Source: Chitinophagaceae bacterium UBA3961 (GTDB taxonomy: Bacteria > Bacteroidota > Bacteroidia > Chitinophagales > Chitinophagaceae). Taken from it: a stretch of DNA of 17,007 bases. Location of the stretch: positions 1 to 17,007 of the forward strand of contig DGDD01000132.1 of the NCBI GenBank assembly GCA_002385265.1. The letters run 5' to 3'. The stretch's first letter is position 1. Every line of letters begins with the position of its first letter. The notes under the pieces are model-generated. The model had not been told where the DNA came from and ran no database searches. It saw nothing but the letters and a program-made list of their open reading frames with translations. Position numbers and translations under genes: made by a program. This document shows, piece after piece, positions 8,053 to 15,737 of the stretch.

Positions 8053-8472
8053 ATGATCAAAATGCAAGTGATTGGCAATCTGGGGAAAGATTGTGTTACC
8101 AATGCCGTTAATGGAAAGAATGTTATCAATTTCAGCGTTGCGCATACCGAAAAATACCGCGATCAACAAGGGAACCAAAAAGATAAGACGATTTGGGTGG
8201 AATGTGCCTATTGGACAGACCGTACAGGAATCGCTCCGTATTTGAAAAAGGGTACACAAGTGTATGTTGAAGGTTCTCCTGAAGTACGCACTTATGCCAA
8301 AAACGATGGCACTAGTGGTGCATCTTTAACCCTTCGTGTGAGCAGTGTTCAATTGTTAGGTAGCCGTGGTGATGCAGGAGCAAGTCCTAGCTACAGCGGA
8401 CCCGCTTCAAACAGCTCGGTTGGTTCACCGGTGATGGATATTAATGAACCAATGGACGATTTACCCTTCTAA
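8053..8472 (+). CDS. ssb: Single-stranded DNA-binding protein
   Basis: A 139-residue SSB. The OB fold covers about residues 1-110 and includes QVIGNLGKDC, NFSVAHTEKY, KTIWVECAYW and YLKKGTQVYVEG, all characteristic SSB strands, with aromatic DNA-stacking residues such as Trp and Tyr in the WVECAYW segment. A short Gly/Ser/Pro-rich linker leads to the acidic tip ending MDDLPF, the peptide that recruits replication and repair partners. The protein is shorter than the E. coli SSB (178 residues) because its linker is short, and its N-terminus MIKMQVIG differs from the GVNKVILVG type. It looks like the compact SSB common in Chitinophagaceae, which often carry more than one ssb; whether this is the main copy cannot be told here. 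ATG at 8053 is chosen, though an in-frame ATG three codons on is also possible. It is followed 23 bases later by a strong terminator. Confidence 0.95.
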   Translation: MIKMQVIGNLGKDCVTNAVNGKNVINFSVAHTEKYRDQQGNQKDKTIWVECAYWTDRTGIAPYLKKGTQVYVEGSPEVRTYAKNDGTSGASLTLRVSSVQLLGSRGDAGASPSYSGPASNSSVGSPVMDINEPMDDLPF

Positions 8473-8495
8473 TTAAGGCTCGTTCTTCATAAATT

Positions 8496-8530
8496 ACTCC
8501 CGCAAGTGTTTCTTGCGGGAGTTTTTATTT
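8496..8530 (+). terminator. Rho-independent terminator of ssb
   Basis: A perfect 11-bp inverted repeat, ACTCCCGCAAG (8496-8506) and CTTGCGGGAGT (8512-8522), encloses a 5-base loop TGTTT. It is followed at once by a T tract (TTTTTATTT through 8530). It lies 23 bases after the ssb stop and 11 bases before the next start codon, so it separates ssb from the FAD oxidoreductase. It is the clearest intrinsic terminator in the window. Confidence 0.93.
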
Positions 8531-8541
8531 AATACCATTAT

Positions 8542-10443
8542 ATGAAACCGATTGTAACCGGCTTTTGCTTCCTGTTTTTAAGCACATACGGATGGACTCA
8601 AACAACGCTTAACACTGATGTATTGGTGATTGGAGGCAGCACGGGTGGCGTAGGCGCCGCTATCCAATCGGCGCGCCTTCAAAACAAAACTATTTTGATA
8701 GAACCAACGCAATGGTTGGGGGGCATGTTAACGGCTGCCGGTGTGAGCTGTACCGATGGAAACGATGAACTCCACAGTGGCATTTGGATGGAGTTCCGAG
8801 AAGAATTATACAAGCATTACAAAACCCGAAACCTGTTCACGGGTTGGATCAGTGAAACCTGTTTTGAAGCACAAGTTGGAGATAGCATTTTCAAAGCCAT
8901 GTTCAAGCGGGAGAAATTTCTAACTGTAAAGTATCAATGGTTTTTTGAGAAAGCGTTGATGATGGGGAAGTCAATAACAGGAGCTGTTTTTGTAAATCAA
9001 AAAGGACAAAAGCTTACTGTGAATGCTTCACTGGTGATTGACGCAACTGATTTAGGTGATGTATTTGCATCAGCCGGGGCGGGTTTTGATTTGGGCATGG
9101 AACATCCCATTTATGCCAAAGAAACTATGGCCCCTGGTAAATCGGACATGATTCAAGATCTTACTTGGGTGGCGGTTTTAAAAGACTACGGTCCTAATGC
9201 CAATAAAACCATTCCTCGCCCGAAAAACTATGACAGCACCCACTATTTCTGTTCTTGTTTGGATGCTCCCTGCCCCGATGGTTCAGCCTACAAAGTAAAC
9301 ACCGAGAAAATGTTGGACTATGCCTTGCTTCCCAATAAACAATACATGATCAATTGGCCGGCGCACGGGAATGATTACTATGTAAACGTAACATCGATTC
9401 CTCAAATAAAGAGATACGAATACCTTGAAGCAGCCCGCCAACAAACACTCGGATTCGTTTATTTTATTCAAACTCAGTTAGGAAAAAAGAACCTCGGTTT
9501 ATCTCCTTTATTTCCGGGTGGTTCAGGATTGGCATTGATGCCCTATCATCGTGAGGGTAGAAGAGTAAAAGGTGAAGTTCGCCTAAATGTAAACGATTTG
9601 ATTGAGCCTTTTGACCAAAATGATCCTTTATATAGAACCGGAATTTCGGTAGGCGATTATCCGGTAGATCATCATCACAGCAAAGAAAAGAATCCGCCGA
9701 ATATTGATTTCCCGCGCGTGCCTTCATTTAGTATTCCATTGGGTAGTTTGATTCCAAAAGATGTCGAGAACTTGATTGTGGCCGAAAAAGGAATTTCTGT
9801 TTCCAATATTGTTAATGGATCTACTCGCTTGCAACCTTGTGTATTGCTTACCGGACAGGCTGCAGGAGCCCTCGCCGCGGTTGTTTTGAAGGAACGAAAA
9901 GCAAACCCATCATATTCAGTAAAGCAAGCCGATGTTCGAAATGTTCAAGCGCAATTACTAGCGGCGAAAGCTTATCTCAGACCCTATTTTGATGTGAAAC
10001 CTGAGCATCCTAATTGGATATCCATTCAGCGCATAGGGGTTACCGGTATATTGAAGTCGAGAGGTGTTCCGGAAGGTTGGGCCAATAAAACTTTTTTCGA
10101 TCCTGATTCTTTAATTACTGAAAATGAATTGTCGGAGGGTCTTGGCTCCTTTTTTGGAATTGGCGGGCTCAGTAAATCAAATACCAAGATCACAGTGAGT
10201 AATTTAAAAGCTCAGTTGATCATTGTGATGTTAGCGAAACGAATCAAGATAAGCTTTTGGAAGTCGAATGAAGAATTGCAAGAAGTTCTGAGCAACCGTT
10301 CTATCAATAGTTCAACTGCTTTAACAAAAGCTCAAGTAGCCGTGATACTCGATCACTACCTGCATCCATTTAATTACCCGGTTGATCATTTTGGAAGACT
10401 CAACAATTCCAATGATACGCCTACAATTGAGTTGAGGCCTTAA
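8542..10443 (+). CDS. Exported FAD-dependent oxidoreductase with SLH-like C-terminal region
   Basis: A 633-residue protein of the FAD_oxidored (xanthan-lyase-annotated) family. A hydrophobic signal sequence (about 4-18, ending WTQ) directs export. The FAD-binding Rossmann motif is VIGGSTGGVGAA (29-40), with Glu54 at the end of strand 2 as the ribose-binding acid. IEPTQWLGGMLTAAG and the ATDLGD segment (168-173) are typical of the family, and the STRLQPCVLLTGQAAG stretch (428-442) closes the flavin fold. Residues about 488-610 look like one and a half to two S-layer-homology (SLH) type repeats: FFDPDSLITENELSEGL (518-534), then a second LTKAQVAVILDHYL (594-607). The substrate is not known; annotations as xanthan lyase are historical and should not be taken literally. 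The start codon sits just 11 bases after the ssb terminator, so the promoter must overlap that terminator or expression relies on read-through. The gene is convergent with the next one, with a 5-bp gap. Confidence 0.85.
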   Translation: MKPIVTGFCFLFLSTYGWTQTTLNTDVLVIGGSTGGVGAAIQSARLQNKTILIEPTQWLGGMLTAAGVSCTDGNDELHSGIWMEFREELYKHYKTRNLFTGWISETCFEAQVGDSIFKAMFKREKFLTVKYQWFFEKALMMGKSITGAVFVNQKGQKLTVNASLVIDATDLGDVFASAGAGFDLGMEHPIYAKETMAPGKSDMIQDLTWVAVLKDYGPNANKTIPRPKNYDSTHYFCSCLDAPCPDGSAYKVNTEKMLDYALLPNKQYMINWPAHGNDYYVNVTSIPQIKRYEYLEAARQQTLGFVYFIQTQLGKKNLGLSPLFPGGSGLALMPYHREGRRVKGEVRLNVNDLIEPFDQNDPLYRTGISVGDYPVDHHHSKEKNPPNIDFPRVPSFSIPLGSLIPKDVENLIVAEKGISVSNIVNGSTRLQPCVLLTGQAAGALAAVVLKERKANPSYSVKQADVRNVQAQLLAAKAYLRPYFDVKPEHPNWISIQRIGVTGILKSRGVPEGWANKTFFDPDSLITENELSEGLGSFFGIGGLSKSNTKITVSNLKAQLIIVMLAKRIKISFWKSNEELQEVLSNRSINSSTALTKAQVAVILDHYLHPFNYPVDHFGRLNNSNDTPTIELRP

Positions 10444-10448
10444 TGTCA

Positions 10449-11714
10449 TCACTTCAATAATGCTTCCAGTTCAGCTCTTGTAACAGGGCCGTTTTTGTCG
10501 TTAAGGTTAATGACGATTAAATAGCCTTTTGAACCGGAGGTAGACATAAAAGCACTGTACATATTGAACTGCTCACTCACTAGCGGTTTGCCGGTGGTTA
10601 CATTCCACAATTCTTTTGCGCACAAACAGCCCATTGTTGGTGTGAGGGGATAGAAAGGATAGTCTTTAAAGAATTCCGGATCAATGGTAGTACCGTGTGC
10701 AATGATCTCAGAGCGGCCGATTTTGCCTGCTTCCAGTGCTTCCAATCGGGGCTTGAATTTCAGCCATGAAGCGGGCCAATAGTTTTGATAATGACTGATG
10801 AGTTCTTCGTTTGAAAGTTTGAGTCCATGAAAGAAATTCTTTGAACTGTCTTCCAAAGGCATTACTAATTGAATATTGGGTGTAGGGCCAATGAAACCGA
10901 GTCTTGATACAGCGGTCCCCTGAATGCTGTACATTCCTTGCGGTGTGTTTCCATTTGAAATGAAATAGGGAAGAGATGAGCCTGAACGAGCCAGTTGTTC
11001 GAACATCATAATGGCGCCGTCTGCTCTTCTTACAAAACTTCCATCTGCATTCTGCACAATGGCCATACCCGGATAGTCGCGATTCTCTCTTTGAAAGGAG
11101 TAGATTACTTTATTGCCTTTTTCTTTGTGAAATTGAATAAGGTCTTTGACAGATGGAGCGCTGGTCTTTTTAGGCTTGATCTTGTCTTGCACATAATGAG
11201 TAAGCGATTCTAAAATAGGAAAGGAATCCGGCTCTGAAAATTGCTCTACAGTTCTTATGCTAATTTGATTGCTCACATCAATTGAAGGATTGGCGCGAAT
11301 CCAGTACGCCGCCGCCATTGAGAACAGTTTTGCATCGGTTTGTTTTCGGAAAATTTGCTGTATTTGCTCTGTGAACTCGGTAGGGTATACCGCATAAGCC
11401 GCTTCTAGCAATGCTTTTCGAGTATCATATTGAAGTTGATCGAATGCATTAAAGAGTTTACGAAAGCCAAGTTTTACGGTGTCGTTTTTAATAAGAAACT
11501 GGGAAATGGCATTGCAAGCCGACTCAAAACGGTGCTCATTGTCTTCGTTGATGTCTTGCAAGAATGTTTTGGCGATTACATTTTCTCTAATATCCTTAGC
11601 CATCCGTTGGCGTTTGCCATATAAAGCCATTTCAGTATATAAATTCTGAACGGATTGGGCATTGATTTCAGAAAGGAGCATCCATAAAAAAACTACCAAC
11701 AAACTTCGCTTCAT
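10449..11714 (-). CDS. Exported, divergent L,D-transpeptidase-like (YkuD-type) protein
   Basis: A 421-residue protein with a signal peptide (about 1-20, ending INAQ). Residues about 21-180 are alpha-helical with no motif I recognise. The C-terminal half carries a set of residues in the order seen in L,D-transpeptidases: NGNTPQGMY (254-262), equivalent to the GxTPxGxY entry motif; an AHG (339-341) with His340; and, about 20 residues later, TPTMGCLCAKE (358-368) with Cys363 where the catalytic Cys of S-x-G-C-x-R sits. The usual Arg two residues after the Cys is replaced by Cys365, giving a CxC. If active, it would cross-link or trim peptidoglycan in the periplasm, or attach an envelope protein to it. 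Activity is inference, and the family match is by motif only. It is transcribed from a 109-bp divergent region shared with the Gfo/Idh/MocA gene; see the -7 box and direct repeat there. Confidence 0.66.
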   Translation of the reverse strand: MKRSLLVVFLWMLLSEINAQSVQNLYTEMALYGKRQRMAKDIRENVIAKTFLQDINEDNEHRFESACNAISQFLIKNDTVKLGFRKLFNAFDQLQYDTRKALLEAAYAVYPTEFTEQIQQIFRKQTDAKLFSMAAAYWIRANPSIDVSNQISIRTVEQFSEPDSFPILESLTHYVQDKIKPKKTSAPSVKDLIQFHKEKGNKVIYSFQRENRDYPGMAIVQNADGSFVRRADGAIMMFEQLARSGSSLPYFISNGNTPQGMYSIQGTAVSRLGFIGPTPNIQLVMPLEDSSKNFFHGLKLSNEELISHYQNYWPASWLKFKPRLEALEAGKIGRSEIIAHGTTIDPEFFKDYPFYPLTPTMGCLCAKELWNVTTGKPLVSEQFNMYSAFMSTSGSKGYLIVINLNDKNGPVTRAELEALLK

Positions 11715-11731
11715 AGCGCAAAATTAGCGCA
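11714..11731. repeat. 7-bp direct repeat at 11-bp spacing over the start of the L,D-transpeptidase-like gene
   Basis: TAGCGCA occurs at 11714-11720 and again at 11725-11731, so the copies are 11 bp apart, close to one helical turn. They straddle the candidate -7 box and the start codon of the minus-strand gene. Each copy contains GCGC, so the pair also reads as a GCGC inverted set. This is a plausible operator geometry, but no regulator can be named. Confidence 0.4.
11719..11726 (-). promoter_or_regulatory. Candidate -7 box immediately before the L,D-transpeptidase-like start
   Basis: The minus strand reads TAATTTTG, an exact TAnnTTTG match, followed by only four bases (CGCT) before the ATG. 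If used, transcription would start at or next to the start codon, producing a leaderless or near-leaderless mRNA. A TTG lies about 24 bases upstream of the box, slightly too far for a standard -33 element. Confidence 0.4.
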
Positions 11732-11761
11732 TCCTTTCTTAACTTGAATGCAATGAAAGCT

Positions 11762-11778
11762 GAGGAATGAGATTCCTC
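11762..11778. repeat. Perfect 7-bp inverted repeat in the divergent intergenic region
   Basis: GAGGAAT (11762-11768) and ATTCCTC (11772-11778) are exact reverse complements with a 3-base spacer GAG. It lies 45 bases before the Gfo/Idh/MocA start and 47 bases beyond the start of the opposite gene. It could be a regulator site or a small hairpin in the 5' leader. There is no T tract, so it is not a terminator. Confidence 0.4.
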
Positions 11779-11823
11779 CGATAAATTTCATCATCAATCG
11801 ATTGCTCAACCAAACTATTTCTT

Positions 11824-13215
11824 ATGAGTGCTTCACGTCGTAAATTTCTTCAACAACTAAGCAGTACCGCTTTGTTTTATGGTGCAGGTTCTTTGGAACG
11901 GCTGCAAGCAGAGGAGCGATACGATACTCGAATGCTGCAATACGAAAGAAAATACACAGCCAACGATGCCATTCGTGTGGCGGTAGTAGGAACCGGTATC
12001 ATGGGGCACAATGACCTCGCTTCTGCTTTAAAGGTTCCCGGCGTTAGTTTAGCAGGTGCTTGCGATTTGTATAAAGGGCGACTAACAAGAATGAAAGAAC
12101 TCTATGGGAAAGATCTGTTTGTGACGCAAGACTATCGAGAACTTTTACTGCGAAAAGATATTGATGCCATTATCATTGCTACCAGTGATTACCACCATGC
12201 GCGCATTTCTACCGATGCGTTGAAAGCCGGTAAGCATGTGTATTGTGAAAAGCCAATGGTGCATCAACTATCGCAAGGATTGGGTGTGATCAATACCTGG
12301 AAAGCCAGTGGTAAAACAATGCAAGTGGGAAGTCAGGGAATTAGCGGATTGGATTTTGCGAAAGCAAGAGAACTGTATCGTTCGGGAGCCATTGGTCAAT
12401 TGAATTGTATTGAGGCATTCACGGATCGACAAAGTGCACTTGGTGCTTGGCAATATACGTTACCCACAGATGCAAGTGCTGCTACTGTTGATTGGGACAA
12501 GTACATTGCAGGAATGCCCAAACAAGCTTTTGATCCCATGAAGTTCTTTAGATGGAGAAACTATAAGGAATTTGGAACCGGCATGTCGGGCGATCTTTTT
12601 GTACACCTCTTAACCGGAATTCATTTTATAACAGGAAGCCATGGACCTTCCAAAATAATGGCAAACGGGCAACTAGTGTACTGGAAAGACGGTCGCAATG
12701 TACCGGATGTTTTAACCGCCATTCTTGAATATCCAAGTACCGATCAACATCCTTCTTTTCAAGTAATGCTCCGTGTGAATTTTATCAGTGGGGCAGGAGA
12801 CAAGGGAAGTACTCGATTGGTGGGAAGCGATGGTGTAATGGAGTTAGGATGGGATGGTCTCACTGTGCATAACAGCTTAATGCCCAAAGCACCTGGTATT
12901 GGAGGTTGGGATTCTTTAGAAACCTACCCCAAAGCCATGCAAGAAGAATTATTGAAAGCATACGATCAAAAGTACTCGGCAGCAGACAAAGCTTCGCCCA
13001 CTAAAGAACCGATTCAATTCAAAACACCGGAAGGATTCAATGAGCATGTGGAGCATTTTGCGAACTTCTTTAATGGAGTGAGAACCGGAGCAAAAGTGAT
13101 TGAAGATCCAATAGTTGGTTTCAGAGCCTGCGCGCCTTGCTTGGCGGTAAATGATAGCATTTTTCAGAAGAAGATCATTTATTGGGATGCAGAGAAGATG
13201 ATGACGAGAGTATAA
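11824..13215 (+). CDS. Tat-exported Gfo/Idh/MocA-family oxidoreductase
   Basis: A 463-residue NAD(P)-dependent oxidoreductase. The N-terminus has a twin-arginine signal, SRRKFLQ at 4-10, followed by a weakly hydrophobic stretch to about 28, so the folded, cofactor-loaded enzyme is predicted to go to the periplasm. The nucleotide-binding motif VAVVGTGIMG (52-61) and the substrate-side EKP motif (142-144, Lys143) define the family; the C-terminal alpha/beta domain includes SGDLFVHLLTGIH, holding the usual His. Such exported members typically oxidise, reduce or epimerise sugars or inositols, or hydrolyse glycosides by a redox-assisted route; the substrate here is unknown. It is divergent from the L,D-transpeptidase-like gene, with no other sugar gene adjacent. 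An imperfect TAAATTTC at 11782-11789 might serve as its -7 box, but the last base is wrong. ATG at 11824 gives the complete Tat signal. Confidence 0.92.
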   Translation: MSASRRKFLQQLSSTALFYGAGSLERLQAEERYDTRMLQYERKYTANDAIRVAVVGTGIMGHNDLASALKVPGVSLAGACDLYKGRLTRMKELYGKDLFVTQDYRELLLRKDIDAIIIATSDYHHARISTDALKAGKHVYCEKPMVHQLSQGLGVINTWKASGKTMQVGSQGISGLDFAKARELYRSGAIGQLNCIEAFTDRQSALGAWQYTLPTDASAATVDWDKYIAGMPKQAFDPMKFFRWRNYKEFGTGMSGDLFVHLLTGIHFITGSHGPSKIMANGQLVYWKDGRNVPDVLTAILEYPSTDQHPSFQVMLRVNFISGAGDKGSTRLVGSDGVMELGWDGLTVHNSLMPKAPGIGGWDSLETYPKAMQEELLKAYDQKYSAADKASPTKEPIQFKTPEGFNEHVEHFANFFNGVRTGAKVIEDPIVGFRACAPCLAVNDSIFQKKIIYWDAEKMMTRV

Positions 13216-13245
13216 TTAATAATTAATAAGTAATAATTAATAATT
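13214..13245. repeat. AT-rich tandem heptamer, about 4.5 copies of AATTAAT
   Basis: Units at 13214-13220, 13221-13227 and 13235-13241 are AATTAAT. The unit at 13228-13234 is AAGTAAT (one base off), and a half unit AATT ends at 13245. The array begins inside the stop codon of the oxidoreductase gene and is followed by GGGG and the 8-bp palindrome CCTCGAGG (13250-13257). It is the only simple repeat of this kind seen in the window. The rest of the gap up to 13343 shows no gene I can support, only an unconvincing 28-codon frame at 13278-13364. Confidence 0.85.
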
Positions 13246-13343
13246 GGGGCCTCGAGGTAAAAAGTTTAAAACAAGCAATGAAAGGATATCAATCACCTAC
13301 ACTTTATCATAAGAGCTCACTCTATGAAAAAATGAAGCAAGTA

Positions 13344-14288
13344 CTATTGTTTGTATTTAAGTAGAAATTTTTCGACATCTTTGGTGATCAGGTTCGCCAA
13401 ACTATCGGCGGGATGGGTTTGTGTCCAATACTGCGAATGAATTTGATAGTCGCATTTCAGATCTAGATAAGGGATATTATTCTTTTGAGTGAAGGCATGA
13501 ATGTATTCGTCGAATTCGCGGCTGTCTGAACGTTCACATTCCAGAATAGGAGCACGGAATAGGTAGAGCTTGATATGATTCCGGTTGCATAGATCTACAA
13601 AGCGTTCAAAATAGTCCAAGTCATCTGCTTCAATGGTATCACGGTAATTCTCAATTTTTACATTCGGATCGGGGAAGAAAGGAGAGTAGCCCTTATCAAT
13701 TCCAAAAAAGGCAATGTTTTTTTGATAGCTTCTTTCCAAAAACTTGATGCGATTTTTAAATACCAAAGGGTACCTTCTTACAAACTTGTAAAAATCGTTG
13801 TACATCACATTCGCCATGAATGGAAAGTCTTTAACTGTTTCTGCGATATAAGGATTGCGGTACCTGCAAAAAGCATTGTAAACGGCGCTGTCTTGTAAGT
13901 CGGTCACAAAATAATCATCCCTAAACTTACTACTGAAGCCATTGCTTCCATTGAAACTGAATTCATCAACTTGTAATACAACATGATTTATCTGTACTTT
14001 GTATTTCTCTAACAGTACTTTTAAAAGCAAGTAATTCGATGGCAAACCATGACCATCTTCTCCAATATTGAACACTTTCAATTTTGTAGTATCCATAACA
14101 TTGGGTTTGATGCAGTGTTCTGCTCTCGATGATCCCATTACCAGATAATCAACGTTTCGATCTATTTGCTCCACATACTGTTGCTTTCTTCCTTCTACCC
14201 AACTTGGATCGAGTTTGAAAAGCATCAGGTATAGGCTCACCAATAAAAACCCACCAAACAAAAGCGATTTTTTGAGAAATTGTTTCAT
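13344..14288 (-). CDS. MBOAT-associated SGNH-like membrane-anchored protein
   Basis: A 314-residue protein with one N-terminal membrane segment (about 8-24) and a short basic cytoplasmic head, so the bulk faces the periplasm. It has the marks of an SGNH/GDSL-like fold: YLVMGSSRAEH (49-58) with putative nucleophile Ser54, the block II glycine in FNIGEDGHG (73-81), and a C-terminal THPADSLANLI (291-301) where block V normally holds D-x-x-H. Here His292 is kept, but the Asp three residues before it appears as Thr289. Its start lies 3 bp after the stop of the MBOAT gene on the same strand, the standard arrangement in which an MBOAT protein passes an acyl group across the membrane and an SGNH partner moves it to a polysaccharide. 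Function as an acyltransferase partner is inference from that pairing; activity may be altered by the missing Asp. Confidence 0.75.
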   Translation of the reverse strand: MKQFLKKSLLFGGFLLVSLYLMLFKLDPSWVEGRKQQYVEQIDRNVDYLVMGSSRAEHCIKPNVMDTTKLKVFNIGEDGHGLPSNYLLLKVLLEKYKVQINHVVLQVDEFSFNGSNGFSSKFRDDYFVTDLQDSAVYNAFCRYRNPYIAETVKDFPFMANVMYNDFYKFVRRYPLVFKNRIKFLERSYQKNIAFFGIDKGYSPFFPDPNVKIENYRDTIEADDLDYFERFVDLCNRNHIKLYLFRAPILECERSDSREFDEYIHAFTQKNNIPYLDLKCDYQIHSQYWTQTHPADSLANLITKDVEKFLLKYKQ

Positions 14289-14291
14289 GGG

Positions 14292-15713
14292 TTAAAATTG
14301 AAAGTAAATGAATTGGGTTTTGTTCAAATAGGGGAAATGCAATACTATGAGCACACACAGAATCCAGTATACAAAATACCGCAACCAATGATTCTTGATT
14401 TGTAATACATTTCTTTCATCGTGACGTTGATACCATTCTCCCATCAACAATACAATTACATAAGGAAGGTATTCCCATCCCGCAGGTTTGGTAAAGAAGC
14501 GATCCGGAATTTGTTTGAAAAAAGAAAGTGCATCTGATAGTGTAGCCGATCGAAAGAACACCCAAGAGGCCGTTACCAACAAAAAGGTACTAAGCATCTG
14601 AAACAATTCCTTTAACGACGGTAGTGCCTTTCCTTCGGCCACTACACTGTTACGGAAGGTTTTTGTTTTGTTATGCAGAAGCAGGGGTAAGAATAACAAA
14701 GCATGAATCAAGCCCCAAAATATGAATGTATAATTCGCTCCATGCCAGAATCCACTCACAAGAAATACGATGAATGTATTACGAATCGTGATCCACTTCC
14801 CATTCTTTGAACCGCCTAGAGGAATGTATAAATAGTCGCGAAACCAACCTGTTAAACTCAAATGCCAACGTTGCCAAAATTCTGCAATGTTTCGAGAGAA
14901 ATAGGGGAACCTGAAATTGCTGTACAGTTCAAATCCAAATAACTTAGATGTGCCTAAAGCGATATCAGAATACCCACTGAAGTCGCCATAAATTTGAATT
15001 GAAAAATAGATCGCTGCTAGTACCAAAGAGGAACCATTCAAGTGTTCATGACCTCTAAAGGCCGGTGCTACGGCAACTGCCAGCGTATCGGCTATCACTA
15101 CTTTCTTAAAAAATCCCCATAACATCAATCGAAGTCCGGCAAAGGCTTGTGCCGTATTAAAAGGCTTTTTAGCTTGAATTTGTGGGATGAGGTGGCTGGC
15201 TCTTTCAATAGGTCCTGCTACCAACAATGGAAAGAAGCATACGAATACCGCATACCCTAAAAAATTCCGAACCGGTTTTTGTTTGTCGCGATAGATATCA
15301 AATACATAACTCATTCCATGAAACGTGTAGAATGAAATGCCAACGGGAAGAGCAATGTGGAGCAGGGTTGGATGAATGTTCCAACCGATGCCTTTGAGCA
15401 TCAGTTGGAACGATTCTATGAAAAAATTATAGTATTTGAAAAAAAGTAGTACGCCAAGATTGTTGACGATACTTAGTACCAACCAAAGTTTGCGGTGTTT
15501 GGATTCTTTGCCTAGTAGCAAGCCGAATCCATAGTCCATTACGGTTGATCCAATCAGCAACAATAGAAACCTCCAATCCCACCAGCCATAGAAGAAATAA
15601 CTCGCTACCAAAATCAAGGCCTGTTGGGCTCTTAAGCGCCCCGAACCGATCAGCCAATAAAGGGTAAAGACCGGAATCAGGAATAGAAAAAAGGTGATCG
15701 AGTTAAATAGCAC
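14292..15713 (-). CDS. MBOAT-family O-acyltransferase (AlgI/DltB-like)
   Basis: A 473-residue polytopic inner-membrane protein with roughly ten or more hydrophobic segments. Family motifs are in the right order: ALPVGISFYTFHGMSYV (121-137), AGPIER (166-171), YGDFSGYSDIALG (242-254), the conserved block RFPYFSRNIAEFWQRWH (268-284), the RDYLYIPLGGSKNG loop (292-305) and SGFWHGANYTFIFWG (320-334), in which His324 is the invariant catalytic His. It should transfer an acyl group, probably acetyl, from a cytoplasmic donor through the membrane to a periplasmic partner or glycan. The start is GTG (15711-15713): MLFNSITFFLF is the normal N-terminus of the family, and an in-frame TAA lies three codons upstream, ruling out an earlier start. 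It follows the S9 peptidase gene by 24 bp and precedes the SGNH-like gene by 3 bp, so the three probably share a transcript. Confidence 0.95.
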   Translation of the reverse strand: MLFNSITFFLFLIPVFTLYWLIGSGRLRAQQALILVASYFFYGWWDWRFLLLLIGSTVMDYGFGLLLGKESKHRKLWLVLSIVNNLGVLLFFKYYNFFIESFQLMLKGIGWNIHPTLLHIALPVGISFYTFHGMSYVFDIYRDKQKPVRNFLGYAVFVCFFPLLVAGPIERASHLIPQIQAKKPFNTAQAFAGLRLMLWGFFKKVVIADTLAVAVAPAFRGHEHLNGSSLVLAAIYFSIQIYGDFSGYSDIALGTSKLFGFELYSNFRFPYFSRNIAEFWQRWHLSLTGWFRDYLYIPLGGSKNGKWITIRNTFIVFLVSGFWHGANYTFIFWGLIHALLFLPLLLHNKTKTFRNSVVAEGKALPSLKELFQMLSTFLLVTASWVFFRSATLSDALSFFKQIPDRFFTKPAGWEYLPYVIVLLMGEWYQRHDERNVLQIKNHWLRYFVYWILCVLIVLHFPYLNKTQFIYFQF

Positions 15714-15737
15714 GGTTGATTAGGGTTTCATTTGGTA

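Noticed and set aside
13278..13364. 28-codon frame in the gap before the SGNH-like gene
   Set aside because: No recognisable product, no initiation signal, and it overlaps the 3' end of the convergent gene; most likely chance.
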